A stretch of DNA of 64,000 nt from Mytilus californianus (taxonomy: Eukaryota > Mollusca > Bivalvia > Mytilida > Mytilidae): NCBI RefSeq assembly GCF_021869535.1, contig NW_026262690.1, positions 87,279,995-87,343,994 of the forward strand, read 5' to 3'. Under the pieces are notes generated by a model. That model searched no databases, was not told the origin of the DNA, and was given only the letters and a program-made list of their open reading frames with translations. Below, piece after piece: positions 11,129 through 21,690 of this stretch. Position numbers and translations under genes: made by a program. Within the stretch, counting starts at the first letter, position 1; every line of letters starts with the position of its first letter.

Positions 11129-11423
11129 GAAGCAATTTCAACACAAAAGAAAAGCTGTCACTGCTAACACATGCTCCTTGAAGCACACAATTATTTTAAT
11201 AGAGAAAACCAAAAAAGTGCCATCTGATTCAAGGTGTAGATAATTCTTGGGACTTTTTTCTTATCCAAATATACATAACGCTAAATGATGTAATGAAAAA
11301 AGAGGTTATATAAACAGACAAATTCCAATTGTGAATTTCAATCATTTGAAGAAACAGAAAGTTTTTGGCATTTGTACACTATCAAAAGTTGCCATTTCAA
11401 CTCAATAAATAGCTAATGATTTT

Positions 11424-11575
11424 TAAAAATAAGGAGATATGCTAAGAATGTCAATGAGACAACTATCTACCAAAGACCATAGGGCAAGAACATGAAAAAC
11501 TACAGCTCACCTAATGACCTTTAACAATGAGTAAAACCCATATAGTATAGTAAGCTATAAAAGACTCTTGGATGA
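11424..11575 (+). repeat. Degenerate AAGATGTGG-family fragment
   Basis: Contains TGTCAATGAGACAACTATCTACC and CAATGAGTAAAACCCATA, recognisable relatives of the block at 22333-22460. Confidence 0.55.
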
Positions 11576-11650
11576 TAAAATCTTTGTTTTCTGTATGTTA
11601 GTATTTAAAGTAAAATGTAAAATGTAATTGAAGTTTTTCCATTTTTGTAG

Positions 11651-12138
11651 AATAATGTAGACATATCTACCATAAAACAGGTAGCTAAAAGAATGAACTT
11701 TACTGTGAAAAATGTACCTGCTGATGGAAACTGTTTGTTTCATGCGGTAGCTTATCAAATATGCTTTTTGTTGATCAGCAAACATATTTTGGAAAAAATC
11801 TAAGGAATTGAGACAAAAAATAGTTGACTTTTTGAAAAACAATGATAAGACCCCCAGTGGAGAAAAATATTCTTCTTTTTTGTCATGTAATGAAAACGAA
11901 AGACATGAAGAATGGACAAAGTATTTAGATGGCATGTGTAAGCAAGGAGAATATGGGGATGAAATTGTTGTAAGAGCAATAAGCCATTGTTTTAATGTTA
12001 ATATATGGGTTCTTTCAACTCACAGATCCAATGACTTTACCAAATACCCTGCTGCCAGCTCACCTGATACTTCTAAAATGGTATATCTGGGATATATTCA
12101 CGAGAGTTTACACTATATGATATTATCATTTCCAAAAG
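11651..12138 (+). CDS. Gene 1, OTU cysteine-protease domain exon (frame-broken)
   Basis: The exon starts after CATTTTTGTAG in phase 0 and ends at CCAAAAG|GTACAG in phase 1. Encoded features are typical of OTU deubiquitinases: PADGNCLFHAV with catalytic Asp25 and Cys28, then EEWTKYLDGM, GEYGDEIVVRAI, and the C-terminal catalytic His in ESLHYMIL. The family removes ubiquitin from substrates. The reading frame breaks between the Cys box and RQKIVDFL: two apparent 1-bp losses, in a T5 run near 11768 and an A6 run near 11796, are needed to connect the halves. Either this is assembly error at homopolymers or the gene is decaying. The upstream and downstream phases still fit the neighbouring exons. 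Confidence 0.8.
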
Positions 12139-12165
12139 GTACAGTTTTTATAGTTACCTATACAG

Positions 12166-14435
12166 TTTTTATACGACCGCAAACAAATTTTTGTGGTCGT
12201 ATATTGGTATGACGTTGGCGTCGTCGTCGTCGTCGTCGTCCGGCGTCGTCTGAAGACACATTGGTTTTCGCACTCTAACTTTAGTTTAAGTGAATGGATC
12301 TCTATGAAATTTTACCATAAGGTTCAATACCACAAAAGGAAGGTTGGGATTGATTTTGGGGGTTATAGTACCAATAAATAGTAAAGGAATTAGGGGCCAA
12401 AAATAAGCATTTTTGTAACTTCCAGACATAACTTGTGTGTTAGTGTATGGGTCTCTCTGACATTGTACCACAAGGTTCCATATCACAAAAGGAATGCTGG
12501 GATTGATTTTGGGGGTAATTGCCTCCAAATTTTAGGAATTAGGGGCCAAAAAAGGGGCAAAAAACAAGCATTTTTCTAGTTTCATGACAATAACTTGTGT
12601 GTAAGTGTATGGATCTTTCTGAAATTGTACTACAAGGTTCCATATCACAAAGGGAAAGCTGGAATTGAGTTTGGGGGTAATTGCCGAAACGTTTAGGAAT
12701 TGGGGGCCAAAAAGGGGCCAAAAATAAGCATTTTTCTAGTTTCCAGACAATAACTTGTGTTCAAGTGTATGGATATCTCTGAAATTGTTCTGCAAGGTAC
12801 CATACCACAAAGGGAAGGCTTGGATTGATGATGGGGGTAATTGCCTCAATATTTTAGGAATTAGGGGCAAAAAAGGGGCAAAAAACAAGCATTTTTCTAG
12901 TTTCAGGACAATAACTTGTGTGTAAGTGTATGGATATTTCTGAAATTGTACTACAAGGTTCCATATCACAAAGGGAAAGCTGGGTTTGAGTTTGGTGGTA
13001 ATTGCCCTAAACGTTTAGGAATTTGGGGCCAAAAAGGGGCCAAAAAACACATTTTTCTAGTTTCCAGACAATAACTTGTGTTCAAGTGTATGGATCTCTC
13101 TGAAATTGTACTGCAAGGTACCATACCACAAAGGGAAGGCTGGGATTGAGTTTGGGGGTGATGAATCATAAGGGGGTTCAAAAAATTTGGGGGGGGGATT
13201 TTTTTTTTTTCCTTTTTTTTCTTTTTTTTTCCTTTTTTTTTTCTTTTAAAATTTTCCATTTTAAGTTGGTTATTTCTGATTTATATTTAAAAGCAAATAA
13301 TAATGATATGGTAGGAGATACACACCAAACAGGATGTGTAAATTATTATATAATAAGTATTGTGCAATAGCAAGAAATTTTCAATTGCACAGTATTGCAC
13401 AATAGCAAGAAATCTTCAATTGCACAGTATTGCGCAATAGCAAGAAATCTTCAATTGCTCAGTATTGCGCAATAGCAAGAAATATCCAATAGCACAATAT
13501 TGCGCAATAGCAAGAAATTGTCAATTGTACAGTATTGCGCAATAGCAAGAAATATTTAATTGCACAGTATTGTGCAAAAGAAGATACTTCGTATAAATTG
13601 CTTATTTCTTGACCAATTTCAATGGGGTTTTATTCTTGAATTCTTGGGTTTCTTTAATATGCTGAATCTAACCGTGTATTTAGTTTTTGGATTTTGGGCC
13701 CCGTTTTTAAATTGGTCCACATTGAGGTCCAAAGGGTCCAAAATTAAACTTTGTTTGATTTGATCAAAAATTGAATTATTGGGGTTCTTTGATATGCCGA
13801 ATCTAACTGTGTATTTAGATTCTTAATTTTTGGTTCCGTTTTCAAATTGGTCTACATTAAGGTCCAAAGGGTCCAAAATTAAACTTAGTTTGATTTTAAC
13901 AAAAATTGAATTCTTAGGGTTCTTTGATATGCTGAATCTAAACATGTATTTAGATTTTTGATTATGGGCCCAGTTTTCAAGTTGGTCCAAATCGGGGTCC
14001 AAAATTAAACTTTGTTTGATTCAACAAAAATTGAATATATGGGGTTCTTTGATATGCTGAATCTAACCATGTATTTAGATTTTTGATTTTTGGGCCCCGT
14101 TATCAACTTTGTCCACATTGAGGTCAAAAGGGTCCAAAATTAAACTTTGTTTGATTTCATCAAAAATTGAATTCTTGGGGTTCTTTGATATGCTGAATCT
14201 AACCATGTATTTAGATTTTGGATATTGGACCATAATAGGTGAATGTCCAATTTAAAATTTTTCAGTTCTTAGACCACATTCATTCTGTGTCAGAAACCTA
14301 TGCTGTGTCAAATATTTAATCACAATCCAAATGCAAAGCTGTATCAAGCTTGAATGTTGTGTCCATACTTCCCCCAACTGTTCAGGGTTCGACCTCTGCA
14401 GTCGTATCAAGCTGTGCCCTGCGGAGCATTTTATT
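12166..14435 (+). mobile_element. F1 element with C array, minisatellite and A array
   Basis: The 5' hairpin (ATACGACCGC ... GTGGTCGTAT) starts about 30 bp after the donor of the OTU exon. A GTC trinucleotide run, C-type units (12290-13150, about 160 bp), a pyrimidine-rich stretch (13195-13255), a 35-bp minisatellite (13357-13583), A-type units (13620-14215) and the F1 3' module ending near 14435 follow. One element therefore holds both array types. Confidence 0.75.
13357..13583 (+). repeat. 35-bp minisatellite, about 6.5 copies
   Basis: Units of GTATTGCGCAATAGCAAGAA plus a variable AATT-rich second half repeat at 35-bp steps. The core contains the palindrome TTGCGCAA. A few CpG/TpG variants separate the copies. 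Confidence 0.9.
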
Positions 14436-14451
14436 ATGACTTACTATACAA

Positions 14452-15090
14452 TTTTTATATGACTGCAAAAAATGTTTGCGGTCGTATATTGGTATGACGT
14501 TGACGTCGTCGTCATCCGAAGACACATGGGTTTTCGCACAAAATCATTTTAAGTAAATGGATCTCTATGAAATTTTACCAGAAGGTTCAATACCACAAAA
14601 GGAAGGTTGGGATTGATTTTGGGGGTTATGGTACCAACAGTTAAGGAATTAGGGGCCAAAAAGGGGTAAAAAATAAGCATTTTTGTAACTTCCAGACAAT
14701 AACTTGTGTTTAAGTGTATGGATCTCTCTGAAAATATACCACAAGTTTCCATACCAGAAAGGGATGGTTAGGATTGGCTTTGGGGGGTTATGGCTCAAAC
14801 CGTTTAGGAATTAGGGGCTAAAAAGGGGGAAAAACAAGGGTTTCCTGGTTAATGGACAATTTAAAAGCAGTGTAAGGGAGGTAATCCAAAAACAAAATTG
14901 TACAATGTTGTACAATGTTGGATTACCTCCCTTCCACTGCTTTTTAATTATCTATTAAAGACTTTTATGATATGATGTATTAAAATGGGTAATTATAGTT
15001 GAAAAAGGGGTGGGTAAAAAAGAAATTTTGGGGGAGGGGGCAATTTTTTCTCATTTCAGATTTCAGAAATTAAACATAATTTCTTCACAT
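14452..15090 (+). mobile_element. F1 5' part, interrupted
   Basis: Second 5' hairpin copy (ATATGACTGC ... GCGGTCGTAT), one to two C units, then a small inverted repeat at about 14871-14945 built on AAAAGCAGTG and GAGGTAATCCAA. Another F1 5' end begins at 15096, so this is either a nested or a tandem insertion. Confidence 0.65.
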
Positions 15091-15095
15091 ATTTT

Positions 15096-15142
15096 TATAC
15101 GACCGCAAAAAAATTTTGAGGTCGTATATTGGTATGACGTTG

Positions 15143-15186
<44 letters not shown>

Positions 15187-17713
15187 CGAATACACAATGG
15201 TTTTCGCACTCTAACTTTAGTTTAAGTGAATGGATCTCTATGAAATTTTACCATAAGGTTCAATACCACAATAGGAAGGTGGGGATTGATTTTGGGGGTT
15301 ATGGTACCAACAGTTAAGGAATTAGGGGCCAAAAAGGGGCCGAAAATAAGCATTTTTGTAACTTCCAGACATAACTTGTGTGTTAGCATATGGATCTCTT
15401 TGACATTGTACCACAAGATTCCATATCACAAAGGGTCAATGCTGGGATTGATTTTGGGGTTAATTGTCTCAAAATTTTAGGAATAAGGGGCCAAAAGGGG
15501 GCAAAAAACAAGCATTTTTCTAGTTTCATGACAATAACTTGTGTGTAAGTGTATGGATCTTTCTGAAATTTTACTACAAGGTTCCATTTCACAAGGGGAA
15601 AGCTGGAATTGAGTGTTGTGGTAATTGCCCAAAACGTTTAGTAATAAGGGGCCTAAAAAGGGGTTTAAAATAAGCATTTTTTAGTTTCTAGACAATAACT
15701 TGTGTTCAAGTGTATGGATCTCTCTAAAATTGTATTACAAGGTACCATACCACAAAGGCAAGGCTGTTATTGAGCTTGGTTTGGGGGGAAAGGGGGGTGG
15801 GGGTGATGAATCATAAGGGGGGCGGGGGTCAAAAAAGGGGTAATTTTTTTTTTTCCTTTTTTTTTTGTTTAAAATTTACATTTTAAGTTAGTTATTTTTT
15901 ATCACGAAGAGAAAGTAGGAATTGAGTTTTGGGGTTAATTGCTCAAACATTTATGAATAAGGGGCCAAATATTGGTCAAAAATAAGGATTTTTTTAGTTT
16001 GCAACAAAAACTTGTGTTCAAGTGTATGGATCTCTGTGAAATTGTATTGCAATGTACCATACCACAAATTGAAGGTTGTGATTGAGGTGGGGGATGATGA
16101 ATCAAAAGGGGGTTGAAAAAATGTGTGGGAGGTAGGATTTTTTTTTTCCTTTTTTTTTCTTTAAAATTTTCCATTTAAAGATGGTTGTTTCAGATTTATA
16201 TATGAAAGAAAATAATAATGATACGGTTATATATCATGAGGAATTGAAATTTAAAATTATTTATATTGGAAATTTAAGTTACATTGGAAAGTAATAATTG
16301 GCTTTGGGGGGGGGGGGGGGGGGTGGTGGTGGTTATGGCTCTAATGTTTAAGGAATAAGGGGAAAAAAGGTTAAAAAACAAGGGTTTCCATTTTAATAGA
16401 CAAATAATTGAGTAAAGAACATTATTTAAAAGCAGTGTAAGGTTGGTAATTCAAACTCATTTAAATATCTCATCTACACTGCTTTTAAATTATGTAAATT
16501 GGAAATTTGCCAATAACTTTATTGTTAATAAATGCATTGGAAATTTGCCAACAATTTTAGTGTAATAAACTTCATTGGAAATTTGCCAATATAAAATTTT
16601 GCTGATGAAGGTTTTTTGTTTACCTTTAGCCTTGACTATGAAGTCATTTTCTATTTTTATAGCCTTATGATGTAGTTGAATTATTTAATACTTTTATGAT
16701 GTGTTTAAATGGGGTTTTATCATGTTTATGATTGCAAATTTATTGTTTTAGTATAATAAACTCCATTTAAAATTTGCCAATAAAAAAAATTTTTGTTTAT
16801 TTTTAGCTATGATTATGATGTCATTTTCTATTTTACTTTTATGGTTGCAAAGAAATTTTTATTTTTAGATATTACTGTTAAATGATGCTGATTAAGGTTT
16901 TTGCTATGTTTAGCCATGACTATGATGTCATTTTCTATTTTAATATCTGTTATGATGTATTTAAATGGGCTTTTATGGTTACAAAGGAATTTTATTTTTA
17001 GATATTACTATAAAATGTTGCTGATGCTGATTAAGGATTTTGTTTATTTTTAGCCATGACTATGATGTCATTTTCTATTTTAATACCTTTATGATGTAAT
17101 TTCCATTTTTAGATATTACTGTTAAATGATGCTGATTAAGGGTTTTTTGCTATGTTTAGCCATGACTCTGATGTCATTTTCTATTTTAATATCTGTTATG
17201 ATGTATTTAAATGGGCTTTGGTTACAAAGGAATTTTATTTTTAGATATTACTTTAAATGTTGCTGATTAAGGATTTTTGTTTATTTTTAGCCATGACTAT
17301 GATGTCACTTTCTATTTTAATACCTTTATGATGTATTTAAATGGGCTCCCATGTATTTAGATTTTTGATTATTTATACATGTTACCAAATTGGTCCACAT
17401 TGAACAAAAACGGTCCAAATTTCAACTTTATTACATTACATCAAACATTGAATTCTACATATTCTTTGATATATTGAAATTAACAAACAATTTAGTTTAT
17501 GGATATTCCACCATAATATGTAAATTAAATTTTTTTTTCCAGTTCTTACACCACATTCATCCTGTGTCAGAAACCTATGCTGTGTCAAATATTTAATGAC
17601 AATCCAAAGTCATAGCTGTATCAAGCTTGAATTTTGTGTCCATACTTGCCCCAACTGTTCAGGGTTCGACCTCTGCGGTCGTATCAAGCTGCGCCCAAGC
17701 GAAGCATTTTATT
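15096..17713 (+). mobile_element. F1 element with C, D and decayed A arrays
   Basis: 5' hairpin, then a long GTC tract (about 15141-15187), C units to about 15800, G-rich stretches, AT-rich D units at 16494-17340 (recurring GATGTCATTTTCTATTTTA), a decayed A-type unit at 17345-17530, and the F1 3' module to 17713. Confidence 0.7.
16494..17345 (+). repeat. D-type AT-rich tandem units
   Basis: At least four imperfect units contain ATGATGTCATTTTCTATTTT, GATGTATTTAAATGG and TTTTTAGATATTACT. The same unit appears at about 53500-53640 in the element within gene 2. Confidence 0.75.
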
Positions 17714-18134
17714 TTTTTTTTGCAAAAAAAAGATGGATGGGGATTTTTTTTTTTTTTTTTGGGGGGGGGTTCAATACGTCAATAAGCATAGTGTATTGCA
17801 CAAAAGCAAAACAAAAAAAATGGGTTGATTTATACTTATTTTTTTGGGGTGCGGGGGGGGGGGGGGTGGGGGGGGGGGGGGGTGGGGGTCAATTCGCACA
17901 GGCACAGTGTATTGCACAAAAGCAAAAAATTGAATATCAAATCAAATCATATAACCAATTCTAAATTTTTTGACTACAGTTATTCTGTGTCAGAAGCCTA
18001 TTATGTGTCAAATATTTAATTACAATCCAAATTCAGACCTGTATGAAGCGTGAATATTGTGTCCATTTTTGCCCCAACTGTTCAGGGTTGGACATATGCG
18101 GTTGTATCCAGCTGGGCCCGGCAGAGCATTTTAT
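17714..18134 (+). mobile_element. G-rich segment plus extra F1 3' module
   Basis: Poly-T and poly-G runs (notably 17855-17883), TTGCACAAAAGCAAAA motifs, then a second F1 3' module (TCTGTGTCAGAAGCCTATT ... GCATTTTATA). The layout matches 53690-53945 plus 57152-57338, where the module is split by an insertion. Confidence 0.65.
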
Positions 18135-18403
18135 ATGACTTACTATACAGTTTTTACAACTTACTATACAGTATACAGAATAAGTTTAACTCATTGTGGA
18201 AAGTAGTATGGTGACGGTATTAAAGTAGGGTTTGTTTTGATAGTTCTTAATCACCATGTCACTTTTTATGACAAGAAATGTGGCTGTTTAAGGCAAAAGG
18301 TCAGGTCAAAAAGATCGCAAGAACTTTATTTTTTTTCCCTGAAATATGTTAAAATAGCAAACACACATTAAAAGTCTGTTTCAGGTTTGGCACTTGACTT
18401 GAC

Positions 18404-18634
18404 TTAATCCACTTCGTCCCAAGGGGGACATAGGGCGACTACAGTTTCTCTCCATTTCTTCCTGTCCATGGCTGTTCGTTTTGTTTCTTTCCAGGTCTTC
18501 CCAATTTTACTCAGCTCTGTTGTTAGTCCCCTTCGCCAGGTGTTTTTTGGCCTCCCCCTTTTTCGATGTCCTTGGGGGTTCCATTCTAGGGCTTGCTTGA
18601 TGATATTTGTGTCAGGTTTGGCACAACAAGTCAT
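18404..18634 (-). pseudogene. LINE ORF2 C-terminal fragment (minus strand)
   Basis: The reverse frame encodes a 76-residue peptide with QALEWNPQGHRKRGRPKNTW and WKETKRTAMDRKKWRETV, a signature of the C-terminal tail of non-LTR retrotransposon reverse-transcriptase proteins. The catalytic domain is absent, so this is a 5'-truncated copy, lying antisense in the last intron of gene 1. Confidence 0.8.
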
Positions 18635-18659
18635 AATTATAATTTATTGGTCATGTCCG

Positions 18660-19358
18660 GAAAATACGACCATTTTGGAAGCCCTATGGTGACCTGTAGT
18701 TGTTTACATTATTTTCCTTTTGTTCTTTTGGTATAGATAGTTATCTCATATGAAATCATACCATATCTTCTTATTTCTATCTTAGTTTGAATCTTTATTA
18801 TCGGATACATTTTAGCAAAACATACATTTAAATGTAACTTTCTTATCTTTATGATCTTAAGTTTAAATTAGGCCTAATAAAAATTGTTTAAGGAAAAGCA
18901 CTTAAAACAAAATTCTTGCCAATACAACAAAATAGAGGAATACTGCTTTTATTACTAATTTCCATGTTTGGTGTTGTTCAATAAATAAAGGCAACAGTAG
19001 TATACCGCTGTTCGAAATTCATAAATCGATTGAGAAAAAAACAAATCCGGGTTACAAACTAAAACTGAGTGAAACACATCAAATATAAGAGGAGAACTAC
19101 AACACAACAGAAACACAACATTAAAATGTAACACACACAGAAACGAACTATAATATAACAATGGCCATTTTCCTGACTTGGTACAGGACATTTTAAGAAA
19201 AAAATGGTATGTTGAACCTGGTTTTGTGGCTAGCCAAATCTCCCGCTTTTTCAAAACTTATACACAATTTCTAGTCAACTTTTAGACAATTAATTTTCCA
19301 TGGTCACAGGTAAATGACCAACTAATTTGTCATGTTAATGATATGCAAGTAAATAATA
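18660..19358. other. Intronic DNA, nothing recognised
   Basis: AT-rich with no repeat family or exon that I can support. A minus-strand open frame at 18955-19254 has no splice context or motif. Confidence 0.45.
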
Positions 19359-19563
19359 TACTGTAAACCAACTAATTTTTTGTAACTTTGACGAGAAGAA
19401 AAATATTGCAAATATAAATGGTTGTGAATTTGTAAAACTTGGATCTTTCCTTATTCAATAACATCAAGTGAATTAGAAAATCATAAAATTAAATTGTTGT
19501 GAAGAGGCTGGAAAGGGCGGAAAGAGAAATAAAGTATCCATGAATATAAGTTGGTTTACAGTA
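19359..19563. mobile_element. MITE, TACTGTAAACCAACT ends
   Basis: 205 bp with perfect terminal inverted repeats TACTGTAAACCAACT / AGTTGGTTTACAGTA and a TA at each end, consistent with a Tc1/mariner-type TA target. It matches 47154-47375 at the ends, and 48136-48342 shares the outer TACTGTAAA. Confidence 0.85.
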
Positions 19564-20120
19564 TAAAAAAATACCTACCACAACTATATTTTTTTATGTC
19601 TGATAAATCCAGTATGTTTGCAGTAAGACAACTGTAAAAATAATTTGTTGTTATGTGCACATTAGATCACTCCCGTTTTGACGATGATTTCATGGTTTAC
19701 TGAACATGGAAATATGATAGTGCCAGCTAGTCATGGTGTTTGGACACATATTCTTGTTTTAAAGTTAAATTATTCAAAATTGAAAAAAATCTTGAATAAT
19801 ATATATATTTATACTGCAACTAGCTGTGTTTATTTCCTAAATATAGTAACAAAGCTTTATCCTGCAATCGACCTTTCTACTATACTAATACAGGTGTACA
19901 AATAACACGAAGCGATATATGTATACTAGACATATATAGTCTCCTGGTATCCTGCTTCTGTTGCGAGCGAATGGTTATGTCAAATGACTGTTTACGTCAC
20001 AGTTTAATTTGGGATCCTCATTGCAGTCCGCGTTTAACTTTAAGTCATGTGGATTTCTTTCAAAAACAAATTCAACAATTGGGATGGAAAAAAAAGGTAC
20101 AAAATTAATTGCAGGATAAA

Positions 20121-20267
20121 GACAATAACTGTTTAGTGTCTTTAATATCAGCCGTATTTGTACTCGGCTCGAAACAGGAGTAATAGCTCGCTGAAGCTCG
20201 CATTACACCTGTTTCTTAGCCTCGTACAAATACAGCTGATATTTAAAGACACTAAACAGTTATTGTC
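20121..20267. repeat. Fold-back element 1
   Basis: Arms of about 70 bp: GACAATAACTGTTTAGTGTC at the left and its exact complement at the right, with a few mismatches inside. The loop carries AGCTCGCTGAAGCTCGC. Confidence 0.88.
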
Positions 20268-20408
20268 TATATATTTTGTGCAATGTCAATTTCATCATGG
20301 ATCACTTTTTCCACAATCAGGGGTTCGTTTAGGGATGAAAATAAGTTTGAAATTTGCGCTACAATTCAAATAGCTATCAATGTATTAATTTAAGTTGCAG
20401 TATAAAAA

Positions 20409-20552
20409 CAATATTAGGTCAATGTCAGAAAAATATAAACTTTTTTGTATTCGGCACAAAAATAGGGAGGGGCTCGGTAATACCTCGCCCTTCCCCAGTT
20501 TCTCAGCGTCATACAAAAAAGTTTATATTTTTCTGACATTGACCTAATATTG
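20409..20552. repeat. Fold-back element 2
   Basis: Arms beginning CAATATTAGGTCAATGTCAG and ending with the complement. The centre holds GGGCTCGGTAATACCTCGCCC-like inverted sequence. Same layout as 20121-20267 but different arm sequence; 63 bp before the terminal exon of gene 1. Confidence 0.88.
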
Positions 20553-20615
20553 TATATATATATCCATAATATGTATGGTAGACTATTTGCTTACTTATCA
20601 TTCTCTCTGTTTCAG

Positions 20616-20659
20616 AAGATGTTCCAACAAAACCATCCTTAACAGAATCATATGTTTGA
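20616..20659 (+). CDS. Gene 1, terminal exon with stop
   Basis: An acceptor CTCTGTTTCAG is followed by AAGATGTTCC. Joined in phase 1 to the OTU exon it gives K-E-DVPTKPSLTESYV and then TGA at 20657-20659. The match of phase, acceptor and an immediate in-frame stop supports a short C-terminal tail after the OTU domain. The intron before it is about 8.5 kb and almost all repeat. I did not choose a poly(A) site. Confidence 0.6.
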
Positions 20660-21690
20660 TGTCTGTAATATATAGGTAATAATTAGTTTATATTTAAAAA
20701 AAAAATTTATACTGATTATAAAAATAAGAAGATGTGGTTTAATTACCAATGAGACAACTCTCCACTAGAGACCATAGAAGGGGGCAGGGATAAAATAAAT
20801 AGAACATTAATATAATGGAATATGTAGACAGCTCTCTCACAAGCAAAAAACCCTAACTGTAAAATATAAGGGCATACTGATTGTTTGTTTTTGAAGTTGT
20901 ACATGCAGAACTTACTAGATAAACTTTCAATTAGCATTAATTGAGTATATAAATTTTCGTTGACTGTAGATTATAGCTTATTGCAGTATGTAGAATTCAG
21001 TTTAGTTTTATGCAACTTAAAAAACATCAGCTCTATCATGCTACACCAACATCACCTTATCCCTTTTAAATAGTGGGAGATATTGTAATTAGCCAGTCAT
21101 GTGACGCCAGTTGACCTTTGTTTTAAGGTCTTACTACAAATATGACTTGGAGTGGTAGATTCCTTTTTCTTTGTGGATAGTTCATTCAGATCTGAATTTT
21201 GTTTTTATACATCCATTTCTCAGAAATTCATGATGATACATCATTAGGACAATAGAGGTACTGGTAATATATGAATTCAAAGTGTCCCTCATCCCCAATT
21301 TGTCTTTATTCAACCATGTATAATAATATGGAAGTAAAATTTAATATCATTGTAAATAGGTCTAAAATATATAGAAAACTTAGTTTCTGAGAATTTTAGA
21401 CATCTAACTTGATATTAAATAAATGAAGTGCAAAAAATAGGTCAGAGTGACATACTTTTAATCAATGTCTGGTTTACTCTCCTTAATGGACCTCTAGGTG
21501 GTCTCCTTTATGTGTGTGGGTCAGGGTATGAGTTTGGTGACATTTAATCCCTCATGATATCAAATCAAAATATATTTGCTACCTTTCCCATCTGGCAATG
21601 TTAACTTATTTGTAAATATCATTATTTACAGTTTCTCTCTATTACTATATAGGTATGCAAAAAATAAAAAAATAAAAATACCAAAACAAA
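20660..21690. other. Downstream of gene 1; 3' UTR or intergenic
   Basis: Contains an AAGATGTGG-family fragment at 20721-20790 (TACCAATGAGACAACTCTCC). Otherwise AT-rich DNA with no gene seen. Confidence 0.5.

Larger units (their letters stand above)
9931..11207. repeat. Compound fold-back structure inside gene 1
   Basis: A 74-bp segment at 9931-10004 is repeated in reverse complement at 11134-11207. Between them lie the second intron-exon copy (10005-10546), a 5-nt loop, an inverted partial exon copy (10552-10694) and an unrelated 0.4-kb repeat. It reads as a partly overwritten inverted duplication. Confidence 0.85.

Noticed and set aside
11555-11935. Minus-strand 126-codon frame over the OTU exon
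   Set aside because: Antisense shadow of the OTU coding exon, which has clear catalytic motifs on the plus strand.
12286-13259. Minus-strand frames rich in CDMEPCSTISERSIH-type peptides (also at 15-16, 36, 61-63 kb)
   Set aside because: Translations of the C-type 160-bp repeat. They show no conservation pattern of a protein and start or stop at array variants.
13357-13583. CRISPR-like array
   Set aside because: Direct repeats without unique spacers; a simple minisatellite in a eukaryotic repeat element.
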